Of a stretch of DNA of 64,000 nt, positions 38,361-48,200 are shown piece by piece. The notes below the pieces were generated by a model that was not told the DNA's origin, searched no databases, and saw nothing but the letters and a program-made list of their open reading frames with translations. Both the position numbers and the translations under genes were made by a program. Numbering within the stretch: the stretch's first letter is position 1; every line of letters starts with the position of its first letter. The DNA is from Ignavibacteriales bacterium (GTDB lineage Bacteria > Bacteroidota > Ignavibacteria > Ignavibacteriales > Melioribacteraceae), in contig JACOUS010000041.1 in NCBI GenBank assembly GCA_016177735.1, positions 47,880 through 111,879 of the forward strand, written 5' to 3'.

Positions 38361-39374
38361 TCAAGCTGTTTTAATGTAAATGTGATCGCTCTGATTTTTT
38401 CTCAGAGCAATTGTTGTTCCGCGGATTTCGTAAGCAGTAGGATCTCCGCTCAAACTTTTTAACTGCGCTGTAATTTTTGCGCCGGGTACAATTCCGAAAT
38501 CAAGCATGCGTCTTCTTTGCAATCCGCGCAATGCATTCGAAAGTTCGACAACAAACGCACTTTCTCCTTGTTTCAAATTGCTCAATGTCAAAAAGGAATT
38601 TATGATTTCCTCTTTCTCTCTAATTGGAATTAATGAGATGTTATCAGTGAGTTCTGTTGCGAGCACACATTCGTTTCCGTCAGCTTCGAAAATTATTCGG
38701 TCTTTATTTTTCTTTAATATATGAATCTGTTTGCCCGGAAAAAGTCCGATTGCAGAAAGTTGTGCAAACACTTCTTTCGGTTCATCTTCAACATGAACAA
38801 TTACGCCGAACTTGCTCTCTTCGAGTTCGGTCAATTTAATTCCTTGCCTGGCTGGTATTTCGCCAAACTCGTTTGGTATCGGATCACCGTGCGGATCGTG
38901 AAGAGGATTGCCGAGTTCGGCGGCAAGTTTATTTGCATCTTCGCTGTCCAATTCATGTTCTTTTGTTTCGGCAAGATTGTGCCATTCGGTTTCGGCTACG
39001 CTTGTTTTATCGGCAAGATATTTTTCCCAAAGCCTGTGTACACGAATAATTCTCAAAGCATACGAATTGCCCTCGGCACTTAATGATATTTTTCCGTTCT
39101 CTTGTTTGATTAGGTTTAATTCTTTGAGCCGCGTTAGTAATTTGTTTTTTTGTTCGGCACTAATTGAAAGAGTGCTGCATAATGATTCTTCGGAATACTG
39201 AATTCCATCGTATTCAGAGTTGTAAAGAAATTTCAAAGCATCTTCAACTAATTCCCGTTCCGACTGTTTTTTAATTTTTCGCCATAGTTGAAGTACGCCT
39301 CCGTTCGGCACAAAGAAAAAATAGAGTAATACTATTAGCGCCGTTCCAAATAATAATGTTATAACCGGATTCAT
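38361..39374 (-). CDS. Membrane-anchored DtxR-type regulator fused to FeoA domains
   Basis: 337 residues with an unexpected order: one membrane helix (5-22) followed by basic residues (so the rest faces the cytoplasm), a DtxR-like winged helix (about 38-100), the DtxR dimerisation and metal region with HRLWEKYL and the segment HNLAETKEHEL ... PHGDPIP (about 112-168), an SH3/FeoA-like domain (about 180-255) and a C-terminal FeoA domain (about 262-335, with RRRMLDFGIVPGA). It replaces a free FeoA in this operon. Possible roles are an iron sensor that touches the FeoB GTPase, or a membrane-held repressor. Thirteen bases after the repressor-type gene start region end and twelve before feoB. Confidence 0.85.
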   Translation of the reverse strand: MNPVITLLFGTALIVLLYFFFVPNGGVLQLWRKIKKQSERELVEDALKFLYNSEYDGIQYSEESLCSTLSISAEQKNKLLTRLKELNLIKQENGKISLSAEGNSYALRIIRVHRLWEKYLADKTSVAETEWHNLAETKEHELDSEDANKLAAELGNPLHDPHGDPIPNEFGEIPARQGIKLTELEESKFGVIVHVEDEPKEVFAQLSAIGLFPGKQIHILKKNKDRIIFEADGNECVLATELTDNISLIPIREKEEIINSFLTLSNLKQGESAFVVELSNALRGLQRRRMLDFGIVPGAKITAQLKSLSGDPTAYEIRGTTIALRKNQSDHIYIKTA

Positions 39375-39387
39375 TTAAAACCTCTTC

Positions 39388-40053
39388 TTATTTCTTTAAC
39401 AACTTCACGTAAATGCTTTCGGCAATTTTTTTACTCAGAGAAATTGTTTTGCCGTTGTAAGTAACCATTGTTGATTCGTCGAATTTCAATTTGTCTTCGA
39501 TGAACATTTCCGTATTGAGAAGCAAACCGACTTTCATCAGATAATTAATTAGTTCACTGTCGCGGTCATTCACGCGGACAAATTCGTAAGTCGATCCTTT
39601 TTCTGCTTCATAGAGAGGAATTATTTTAGGTGTTTTCGGCAATGTTCCGTTTTTGCTCGGAATGGGATGTCCGTGCGGATCAAATTCGGGGTACCCCAAA
39701 AACTCATCTATTCGATCAATCAAAAATTCCGATGTTTGGTGTTCAAGTTTCTCAGCTTCTTCATGAACTTCATTCCAATTCAAGCCCAAAACTTTAACGA
39801 GAAATAATTCCCACAAACGGTGTCTTCGCACAACGTTCAAAGCAATTTTTTCACCTTCGGTTGTTAATTCCATTCCTTTGTATTTCTCGTAGGAAATTAA
39901 TCCCTCTTCGGATAATTTTTTTGCCATGTCTGTAATTGCGGCGTTGGAGACGGATAATTCCTCAGCAATTTTTTTGGTAGTAGCGCTTTCACCAATATTC
40001 ACATTGTAATTAAAAATCGCCTTCAAATAATTTTCTTTTGATACGGTGGACAT
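39388..40053 (-). CDS. DtxR/MntR-family metal-dependent transcriptional repressor
   Basis: About 221 residues. N-terminal winged helix (residues 1-65, starting STVSKENYLKAIF), the dimerisation domain with the metal ligands HEEAEKLEH and FDPHGHPIPS (about 95-150), and a C-terminal FeoA/SH3-like domain (about 155-221). Unlike the next gene it is soluble. ATG starts at 40062 and 40053 are both possible; neither has a clear ribosome site. It is first in the iron operon and probably controls it, and perhaps the divergent mrp, through the inverted repeat upstream. Fe2+ or Mn2+ specificity cannot be read from the sequence. Confidence 0.9.
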   Translation of the reverse strand: MSTVSKENYLKAIFNYNVNIGESATTKKIAEELSVSNAAITDMAKKLSEEGLISYEKYKGMELTTEGEKIALNVVRRHRLWELFLVKVLGLNWNEVHEEAEKLEHQTSEFLIDRIDEFLGYPEFDPHGHPIPSKNGTLPKTPKIIPLYEAEKGSTYEFVRVNDRDSELINYLMKVGLLLNTEMFIEDKLKFDESTMVTYNGKTISLSKKIAESIYVKLLKK

Positions 40054-40079
40054 ACAAACCATTTTTTGTTGATCGCAAC

Positions 40080-40138
40080 TTAAGCAAGCTTAACTTTTTT
40101 GTCAAGTATATATAAAATTATATATCAGCGTGCTTAAG
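40080..40138. promoter_or_regulatory. Candidate metal-repressor operator and promoter of the iron operon
   Basis: TTAAGC AA GCTTAA (40080-40093) is an exact inverted repeat 27 bases before the repressor start, and a further half-site GCTTAAG lies at 40132-40138. Between them is a TATATA-rich tract, and on the minus strand a TTGACA at about 40099-40104. The layout fits autoregulation by the DtxR-type protein. The 367-base gap 40063-40429 otherwise holds a doubtful 51-codon frame (40204-40359) and a -7 like box TATTTTTG at 40400-40407 for mrp. Confidence 0.45.
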
Positions 40139-40429
40139 TGACAAAACTACTCATAGCTTTATTATCAATTCTCTTTCTATGCGGTTTTTAAATTTTATAA
40201 GCAATGCTTCGAAAAAGAAATCTCAACATGAAACCGTACCGCAGTCCCAAACTTTTTGCATTAAATAAAAAAATTTACAAAAGCTGCGGTTGGTGCATAC
40301 TATTTGACAACTTAATCAGAACAGGCGGAAAAGTTTTGGACAAATATTCGAACCGTTGAATAAATTTTTCTGTTCTTTTAGATACATGAACAATTTTGTT
40401 ATTTTTGCAACTAATTTTTTGGAGAAATA

Positions 40430-41536
40430 ATGTCATCAATAACTAAAGAAAAAGTAATCAGCGCATTAAAAACTGTTTACGATCCCGATCTCAAACGCGA
40501 TCTTGTTACGTTGAATATGGTAAAAGATGTTCAAATAAACAGTGCTGAAATTAATGTATCAATTGAATTAACCACACCGGCTTGCCCTCTCAAAGATAAA
40601 ATCAAACAAGATTGCATCGATGCAATCAAAAAAGAGATTCCTACAGCTCAAAAAGTATCGGTAACGTTATCTTCAAATGTTAGATACAGCCTCGGTCAAG
40701 GGAAAAACGAAATATTACCCGGAGTAAAAAACACAATTGCCGTTGCAAGCGGAAAAGGCGGCGTTGGAAAAAGCACCGTTGCCGTTAATATGGCAGTAGC
40801 ACTTGCAAAAGAAGGTGCAAAAGTCGGGTTGATTGATGCGGATATTTATGGTCCAAGTGTTCCGTTAATGCTTGGCATAAATGGCAAACCGAAAATTTAT
40901 CAGGATACGGCAACGGCAAAAATGGTTCCGCTGGAAAATTTCGGAATCAAAGTTATGTCGATTGGTTTTTTAATTGATGACGATGCACCGGTAATTTGGC
41001 GCGGACCTATGGCAAGCGGCGCAATAAAACAATTTATGTCCGATGTTCGCTGGGAAGAACTCGATTATCTTGTTTTTGATTTGCCTCCCGGTACCGGAGA
41101 TATTCAACTTACATTGGTTCAAACAATTCCGTTGAGCGGTGCTGTAGTTGTAACAACTCCGCAAGATGTTTCGTTGATCGATGTAAAAAAAGCTATTCGA
41201 ATGTTCCAAAGAGTAAATGTTCCTATACTTGGCATTGTAGAAAATATGAGTTATTTTATTGCACCGGATACCGGAAAGAAATATTATATATTTGGTTCCG
41301 GCGGAGGAGAAAAATTAGCAAAAGAACTTTCCGTTCCGCTGCTCGGCTCGATTCCAATCAATCAGAATATTAGGGAAGGCGGCGATAATGGGAAACCAAT
41401 CGTGTTCGAATCGCCCGAAACAGAAGAATCAAAAAAGATTTTTGAAATCAGCAGAAATCTTGCGGCACAAATCAGCATTAACACTTTATCGTCCAAAACT
41501 TCTAAAATAGAAATTCTGATGGGAGACGATAATTAA
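40430..41536 (+). CDS. Mrp/NBP35-type iron-sulfur cluster carrier ATPase
   Basis: 368 residues. An N-terminal MIP18/DUF59 domain (1-95, with YDPDLKRDLVTLNMV) precedes a P-loop ATPase with the deviant Walker A GKGGVGKST (about 108-116), DADIYGPSVP and FDLPPGTGD. The CxxC that many ApbC/Mrp proteins carry after ENMSYF is absent (IAPDTG instead), as in some relatives. It carries or transfers iron-sulfur clusters. A NifU-like gene follows 13 bases later. Divergent from the iron-uptake operon, so shared control by iron is plausible. Confidence 0.92.
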   Translation: MSSITKEKVISALKTVYDPDLKRDLVTLNMVKDVQINSAEINVSIELTTPACPLKDKIKQDCIDAIKKEIPTAQKVSVTLSSNVRYSLGQGKNEILPGVKNTIAVASGKGGVGKSTVAVNMAVALAKEGAKVGLIDADIYGPSVPLMLGINGKPKIYQDTATAKMVPLENFGIKVMSIGFLIDDDAPVIWRGPMASGAIKQFMSDVRWEELDYLVFDLPPGTGDIQLTLVQTIPLSGAVVVTTPQDVSLIDVKKAIRMFQRVNVPILGIVENMSYFIAPDTGKKYYIFGSGGGEKLAKELSVPLLGSIPINQNIREGGDNGKPIVFESPETEESKKIFEISRNLAAQISINTLSSKTSKIEILMGDDN

Positions 41537-41549
41537 TTAGGAGTTCACA

Positions 41550-41786
41550 ATGAGCGATCTACTAAGTGAAAAAGTTCAAAAAGCATTAGAAACAATACGA
41601 CCATATTTGAAAGCAGACGGCGGAGATGTTGAGCTTGTTAAAGTTACACAAGAAGGCATAGTTGAAGTTAAACTAACCGGCGCATGTATCGACTGCCCGA
41701 TGTCTCAAATGACTTTGCGCGCCGGCGTTGAACGAGCTTTAATCAGGGAAGTTCCCGGTATTAGAAGAGTCGAAGCTGTCAATTGA
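41550..41786 (+). CDS. NifU-like (Nfu) C-terminal-domain protein
   Basis: A 78-residue stand-alone Nfu domain with the cluster-binding CIDCPMS (about residues 50-56), preceded by the standard IRPYLKADGGDVELV. It assembles or hands on an iron-sulfur cluster, most likely with Mrp encoded just before it. Strong ribosome site (AGGAG). The stop codon is inside the terminator stem. Confidence 0.93.
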   Translation: MSDLLSEKVQKALETIRPYLKADGGDVELVKVTQEGIVEVKLTGACIDCPMSQMTLRAGVERALIREVPGIRRVEAVN

Positions 41787-41799
41787 CAGCTTTTTTTTC
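41773..41799 (+). terminator. Terminator overlapping the end of the NifU-like gene
   Basis: AAGCTGTCAATTGACAGCTT (41773-41792) is a perfect 20-bp palindrome followed by a T run; the stop codon at 41784-41786 lies within it. Confidence 0.85.
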
Positions 41800-41829
41800 A
41801 TCAATAAATAAATACAGGATAAAAATGAT

Positions 41830-42588
41830 ATGCGTACTAAAATAGTTGCCGGTAATTGGAAAATGAACAATGATCTGAATGCTTCAATCACATTAATTTC
41901 CGATATCAAAAAAGAATTATCAGGTAAAAATTCAAACGTAAAAATAATTGTGTGCCCTCCTTTTACTTCACTCGAATCGGTGAGCACGGTATTAAAGGGA
42001 ACAGAAATTTCTTTGGCTGCACAGAATATGTACTTTGAAGATAGCGGTGCTTTCACCGGGGAAATTTCTTCTTCGATGCTCAAAAGCGTGGGATGCGAAT
42101 TTGTAATACTCGGGCATTCGGAAAGAAGAACTATTTTCCAAGAATCCAATCAAGTAATCAATAAAAAAATTAAAACTGCCGTAAAAAATAATTTGAAGCC
42201 GATCTTCTGCATCGGAGAAACTCTTGAAGAACGCGAAGGTGGAATCACATTTAAGGTTATCGAAAAACAAGTTACAGAAGGATTGGAAGGATTAACCGAA
42301 AAAGATCTCGAACATTTAATAGCTGCTTACGAACCGGTTTGGGCAATCGGCACCGGAAGAAATGCCACTCCTGAACAAGCTCAAGAAGTTCACGCTTTTA
42401 TCCGTCAATTAATATCAAAACTTTATAGTTCAGGTTTTGCTGATAATTTAGTTATTCAGTACGGCGGGAGCGTAAAACCGGAAAACTCAAAAGAGTTGAT
42501 GACTCAACCGGATATCGACGGCGCACTTGTTGGTGGTGCTTGCTTAAAAGCAGATTCGTTTGTAAAAATTATTCTTTCAGCACAATAA
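41830..42588 (+). CDS. tpiA: Triosephosphate isomerase
   Basis: Interconverts dihydroxyacetone phosphate and glyceraldehyde 3-phosphate. TIM barrel of 252 residues with the substrate Asn/Lys in GNWKMN (about 9-14), the catalytic His in LGHSERR (about 95-101) and the catalytic Glu in AYEPVWAIGTG (about 168-178), and the phosphate site YGGSVKP. Complete and of normal length. Confidence 0.97.
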   Translation: MRTKIVAGNWKMNNDLNASITLISDIKKELSGKNSNVKIIVCPPFTSLESVSTVLKGTEISLAAQNMYFEDSGAFTGEISSSMLKSVGCEFVILGHSERRTIFQESNQVINKKIKTAVKNNLKPIFCIGETLEEREGGITFKVIEKQVTEGLEGLTEKDLEHLIAAYEPVWAIGTGRNATPEQAQEVHAFIRQLISKLYSSGFADNLVIQYGGSVKPENSKELMTQPDIDGALVGGACLKADSFVKIILSAQ

Positions 42589-42637
42589 CTTTTCTGAAAA
42601 AAACAGCGAAAACCAAAGGAATGCTCGGCTTCTAAAA

Positions 42638-42668
42638 TTGATATGCCCCCCCGTTTTTAGTATATTTG
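42638..42668 (+). promoter_or_regulatory. Bacteroidota-type promoter ahead of the glycosidase-like gene
   Basis: TTG at 42638-42640, a 20-base spacer and TATATTTG at 42661-42668, the same geometry as the prs promoter. The predicted transcript starts about 20 bases before the ATG at 42697. Confidence 0.55.
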
Positions 42669-42696
42669 GGAGTTTATTTGGATAATCCACAAAGAA

Positions 42697-45276
42697 ATGA
42701 TAAAAATTCTAAGAACAATTCTGGTTTTCGCTGTTTTCATTCTGTTTTCTAATATTTCTGCCCAAATCAAGATCAAAAGCCTTTCTGTCCAAAATAATTT
42801 TAATGATTCAACTCTTTTCGGTGACACTTCCAAAAGGAAAAATTTAAAATTGATAGACGGATGGAAAGTTTTTACAGAAAAAGAACCATCAAAAAAAATA
42901 AAAACTACTTTGCCGGCTGTTTTTGAAGGCACGGATGTTTTAGTATTTGAAACGACTCTTAATTTTTCAAAGAACGACTTAGCAGACAATATCTACAAAC
43001 TCGCGCTTAATGGTGCCAATCATTCGATCGAAATACTTGTTAATGGCTACAATGTTTACAAAATCTCAAGCGGAGAAATTCCTTTTGAAATAGAACTGCC
43101 GCGAGATTTGCTCAAGTTTAGTTCAGCAAACAGAATCACAATAAAAGTGAATTCAAAATTAAGTTCCGACAAGACAATACCCACTTCACAAAGATTTTTA
43201 TTTCCGAGAAACAATAACGGAATTATTAGGGAAGTTTATTTAGAAAAATTTCCGGCTGTTAATATTAACGGGATGAATTTCACTTACAAAGTAAACGATG
43301 CACTTTCTAATGCCGACTGTTCCCTTTCAGTAACAATCGATAATCTGAAACTGTTGAAGAAATTTTTTCAGACACAAGAGCAAATGAAATTACATGTTAC
43401 ATTAACACCAAAAAATTTCAGCGGCTCTAGCCTGAATTTTGATTTCCTTGTTGCAGTCAATCATAATGACGAGTACAGAAACAGATTCCACATAAATGTT
43501 GTAAACCCGGTGTTGTGGTCACCGGAAACTCCGAATATTTATGAACTCAAAGCAGAACTTTTGTACGGCAATCAATTGCTTGATGTTACAGAGCAGCCTG
43601 TTTCTTTTTACAGACTAAAATTTTCGCCGGAAAACTCTTCACTCAACAACATCCCGTTTTCATTAAAAGGAACAACTTATTTTATAAATGAAAGCGTAAA
43701 CTTCAACACTTCTTCTTATGAAAAAATTAAAAACGATCTTCTGTTGGCAAAGAATGCCGGATTTAACTCAGTCAGATTTTCCAAATCTTACCCAAATCCT
43801 TACGCGGTAAAACTTTGCAGCGAACTTGGTTTGTTTGCTTTGGTTGAACTTCCGTTAAATTCCGTACCCGAAGAAATTTTACTGCAAGATGAATTTAAAC
43901 TGAAAGCCGCAAACAGATTTAAGGAAATGATCCAGAAGTATTCTCAATATTCTACTTCCGTTATCTACGGAACAGGCAGTTCATATTTATCAAACTCGAG
44001 CATTACCAGTGATTTTATCAGCTATCTTCTGCGAAATTCCAGCAGCGGCAGCCAAACTTTTTACGCTTCGTTTATCGGCTTTCAGAAAAACGAAATAGAA
44101 GGAATTGATCTTTACGGATCGGAGATATTTTCAACAGATGCGGAAGAACTTGCCGGCATACTTGAACAAACTTTTGTGAATAATTCTTACGGCAATATTT
44201 TCTTGAGCGAAGTTAGTTATCCCAATTATCATGGAAGCTCGAGCGGCTATCTTGTTGAAAATTCTTCGGAATCGCAAGCAAGGTATTTTGAAAGCATAAT
44301 CGATTTCTCGCATAAAAATAAATTAGGCGGATTTTTCTTAAACACTCTGTTCGATTACTCCGGCGACTACATTTCTCTTTATGCCGGTTACTCCGATCAT
44401 AATTTATACCGCCTCGGAATTTTGAGTGCCAATCCGAACGTGAATTCCATTTCGTACAAAGTTGTTGAATCGAAACTAAACAATCACGGAAAGGCAACAA
44501 TACCAATCGGTACCGCCAAAGACGAAAATAAATTAATCTTCATTCTCATTGCTTTGGGTTTATCTGCTTTGATGGCGCTTCTTATTAACACGAAGAGAAA
44601 ATTCAGAGAGGATTGTTCCCGTGCACTTTTCCGCCCGTATAATTTTTATGCCGATGTTCGGGACCAAAGAATTTTATCGGGCATTCACGCAATTATTTTA
44701 ATGTTTGTCGAAGCCGGTTCAATTTCACTGCTCTTTACGATTTTTTTATACTACTTAAGAACCAATATACTGTTTGAAAAAATTTTGATCTCGTTTGGCG
44801 AGGAAGGATTAATCAAAAATATAAGTTATCTGGCATGGAACCCTGAAAAGTGTTTCATCTATCTTTTTGTAATCCTTTTAATAAAAACAGTTGCACTTGC
44901 ATTAATAATAAAAGCCGCATCTTTCTTCATTAAAACGAGAGTAAACTTCGTAAGTATTTTTTATACCGTGATTTGGGCGTTACTGCCCTTCGCAATACTT
45001 CTTCCGTTCGAATTGGTTTTTTATAAAGTTCTTTCAGCCGGTGGTTTTAATACGGCAATAACAATTTTTCTTTTGGTTTTCGGTTTGTGGATTCTAAACA
45101 GAATATTAAAAGGGATTCATGTTATATTCGATATAAAAGCATTCCCGGTTTACCTCTACAGTATTTTAATTTTTATAGTTGCGGGCGGTGGATTCTTGCT
45201 TTATTTTCAACTTACCAACTCCACGCTGTATTATATAGTTAATTCAATAAAACAATATCAGTTAATGTCTTTTTAG
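42697..45276 (+). CDS. Membrane-anchored protein with degenerate glycoside hydrolase 2-like region
   Basis: 859 residues: signal peptide (1-22, ending SAQ), a jelly-roll sugar-binding-like domain (about 45-190), an Ig-like domain (195-305), a TIM-barrel-like part (310-600) similar in pattern to GH2, a membrane helix (about 615-635), a cytoplasmic stretch and about five more helices (from about 670) resembling a Yip1-type membrane region. Where GH2 enzymes have the acid/base NE this protein has IYGTGSSY, so hydrolase activity is doubtful; a Glu in FLSEVSYPN (about 505) might match the nucleophile. A pseudo-enzyme that binds glycans and signals or anchors is possible. It lies between tpiA and smc, which offer no clue. 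Confidence 0.65.
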   Translation: MIKILRTILVFAVFILFSNISAQIKIKSLSVQNNFNDSTLFGDTSKRKNLKLIDGWKVFTEKEPSKKIKTTLPAVFEGTDVLVFETTLNFSKNDLADNIYKLALNGANHSIEILVNGYNVYKISSGEIPFEIELPRDLLKFSSANRITIKVNSKLSSDKTIPTSQRFLFPRNNNGIIREVYLEKFPAVNINGMNFTYKVNDALSNADCSLSVTIDNLKLLKKFFQTQEQMKLHVTLTPKNFSGSSLNFDFLVAVNHNDEYRNRFHINVVNPVLWSPETPNIYELKAELLYGNQLLDVTEQPVSFYRLKFSPENSSLNNIPFSLKGTTYFINESVNFNTSSYEKIKNDLLLAKNAGFNSVRFSKSYPNPYAVKLCSELGLFALVELPLNSVPEEILLQDEFKLKAANRFKEMIQKYSQYSTSVIYGTGSSYLSNSSITSDFISYLLRNSSSGSQTFYASFIGFQKNEIEGIDLYGSEIFSTDAEELAGILEQTFVNNSYGNIFLSEVSYPNYHGSSSGYLVENSSESQARYFESIIDFSHKNKLGGFFLNTLFDYSGDYISLYAGYSDHNLYRLGILSANPNVNSISYKVVESKLNNHGKATIPIGTAKDENKLIFILIALGLSALMALLINTKRKFREDCSRALFRPYNFYADVRDQRILSGIHAIILMFVEAGSISLLFTIFLYYLRTNILFEKILISFGEEGLIKNISYLAWNPEKCFIYLFVILLIKTVALALIIKAASFFIKTRVNFVSIFYTVIWALLPFAILLPFELVFYKVLSAGGFNTAITIFLLVFGLWILNRILKGIHVIFDIKAFPVYLYSILIFIVAGGGFLLYFQLTNSTLYYIVNSIKQYQLMSF

Positions 45277-45285
45277 AGGGCGGAA

Positions 45286-48200
45286 TTGTTTTTATCGAAA
45301 TTAGAAATCTTCGGCTTTAAGTCGTTTGCAAATAAAACAAACATAAATTTTAACCGCGGCATAACGGGCATCGTTGGTCCGAACGGCTGCGGCAAAACAA
45401 ATATTGTAGATGCCATCCGCTGGGTTTTAGGCGAACAGAAAACAACCACTCTCCGAAGCGATAAAATGGAGAATGTAATTTTCAACGGAACGCGCGAAAA
45501 GAAACCTATGGGTATGTCGGAGGTATCGTTGACACTCGTCAATGATCTCGGGATTCTTCCTACGGAGTATTCCGAAGTAACAATCACACGGAGAATTTTC
45601 CGTTCCGGCGAAAGCGAATATCTGCTCAACAAAAATCTTTGCCGCTTAAAAGACATTACAAATCTTTTCATGGATACGGGAATGGGTACAAACGCTTATT
45701 CCGTTATCGAATTGAAAATGATCGAGACAATTTTGAGCAGTAAAGCAGATGAAAGAAGAAGATTGTTCGAAGAAGCCGCCGGCGTAAACAAATACAAACT
45801 CCGCAGAAGACTCTCGCTTAAAAAACTGGATGATGTTAAAGCAGATCTCACACGCGTTAACGATATTGTTTCCGAAGTTGAAAAAACAGTACGCTCGCTT
45901 GAGCGGCAAGCCAAACGCGCCGATCAGTACACGCAAATACAATCGGTTCTTCGAGATAAAGAGTTGGCACTGAGCGAACGCGAGTTTGCGCTTTATCATG
46001 AAAAGAAAGATTCACTCAAAAACGAAATTGCATCGCTAATTACGCGTAAAGATGAAATTGATGTAGATATCAGAAAAATTGAAAATGAATTGATTGTTTA
46101 TCGCGGACAAATTAACACGATTGAAATAGAACTACAGAATAAACGAAACGAAATTTCCTCGAGCACAGACCAACTGCATCAGACACAAAAAAATATTTCC
46201 GTTTCGGAAGTTAGATTGAATTCATTGGTTTCCAATCACTCGCGTCTTGAAAGAGAAATAACGGAATTAAAATCGCAGCTCGACGAGACCGTAATCGAAA
46301 TCGAAAACAACGAATCCAACCTTGTAACGTTAAACCAAAAACTCGAAGAGAAAAAATCCGAAATATCATCCAACGAACAATCGATTTTAGAGAAGCGGAG
46401 CGAACTCGAACAGAAAAGAACAGCACAGAAAAAATTCAACGAGGAAAGATTCGAACTGTTGAAAGATATTTCTGACAAGGAAAATCTTGCCGCCGCTCTT
46501 AAAAAAGAAATAGCATCACACACTGCAAATATTGAGAAACTGAATCAGAAAATTCAGAACATCACAAACCGGATTGCAAAAACTGTCGGCTTCGTAGAAG
46601 AATTAAACAACGAAAAAATTGACGCCGAAAAAAAATTAAGCGAAGCCGGTCTGCAGATTACTCTCCGCGAAAAAGAAAAAGCTGAGCTTGAAAACAAATT
46701 AAACTCGCTCAAAGAAAAAGAGATTGAAGAAAAAACTTTGCTTTCGAGTTTGAAAGAGAAAATCGGATTCCTTCAAACACTGATCTCGAATCTCGAAGGA
46801 ATTTCCAAAGGGTCAAAAGTACTGCTTGAAGATACCGAATGGAGTCAAAAAGAAAAAAATATTTTTGCATACGTTGGAAACGCGCAAGAGGAATTCCGCT
46901 TCGCACTCGAATCGGCTTTGAAGTCCGTACTCAATAATCTGCTTGTTGAAAATACTGAAGAACTTCAATCGGCAATTGATTATCTGCGGAATAAAGATCT
47001 CGGCAAAGCATCTTTCTATTTATTGAAGAATCATGTTGACCGCAAGAAATCACTGCTCGATAAAATTTCTTTATTCAACACGAACAGAAAAATCAAAAAG
47101 ATAGAGCAAGCAAGTTCGTTTCTCGGATGGGCTGGCAATTTTGTTGAAGCCGAAAAAGAATGGAAGCCCTACTTCAATCAAGTTTTATCTCACATTGCGG
47201 TTGTTTCCGATTTGAAAACAGCAATTGAACTTCATAATAATTTTCCGGATTTCGGATTCACCACACTTGAAGGCGATATAATTCAAAACAACGGATACAT
47301 CGAAGCCGGCTCGCTTCCGAAACAAGACGAAACTATTTTTGGAAGAAAACAGCTTCTTGAAAATCTGAAAAAAGAATTCCCGAAACACGAAGCCAATCTC
47401 GAAAAATTAAAATCAGAAATTGCGGCAACAGAGGAAATGTTGTCTTCAATCGATCTAAAAAATTTAACAGACAGCGAGAAACTTATTGCGAACGACATCG
47501 CAAATATCGAGAAACAAATTTCCCAGCTGGAATTCGAGCGGAGGAAAGCCGACGAAGAAATTGATGCCGCGCAAAAAGAAATTCAGGAGCTTGCCGAAAA
47601 ATCTAACTTACTCGATAACCAGCTCGGCGACACAAATAATATTTTAGAATCATTGCAAACACAAAAAGAAAATATTGATCAACAAACCGGAGAATTCGAA
47701 AAAGAATTTAGAGCATTCGAAGATGAATTCGGCAGATTGATCGATTCGCAGAACACACGCAAGCTTGAGCTCGAACGCCTCAAAGGTCAAATTAACAATA
47801 CAACGGATTTTATTTCGCGCTCGAAGAATGAAAAAACATCGATTCAAAATGGCATTCAAAAAAGAGAAAGCGACCTCCTAAGAAATGAAACCGAAACTAA
47901 TGAATTGAAGGAAACGATTGAAGCGATGAACTTCGATCTCGATACGATTAATTCTTCAAGGCAGATTTTATTAAAAGATGAAAATGAAATAGACGGGAAA
48001 TTAAAATCGATAAAAGACGAAGCTTCACAGTACGAACGGAGTTTAAATGAACTGCGCGATAATCGTCAGGAAGTTTCCGACAACGTTCACTCTTTCGAAA
48101 TAAAAGAAAGCGAAATCAATTACAAGATAGAAACGATTACCCAGCACGTCAAAGAAAATTATTCGACCGATCTTGAACTGAAACAATTCGAAGATTTGAA

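Noticed and set aside
40204..40359. 51-codon frame in the gap before mrp
   Set aside because: No ribosome site, basic low-complexity translation and no recognisable motif; kept only as a remark in the operator entry.
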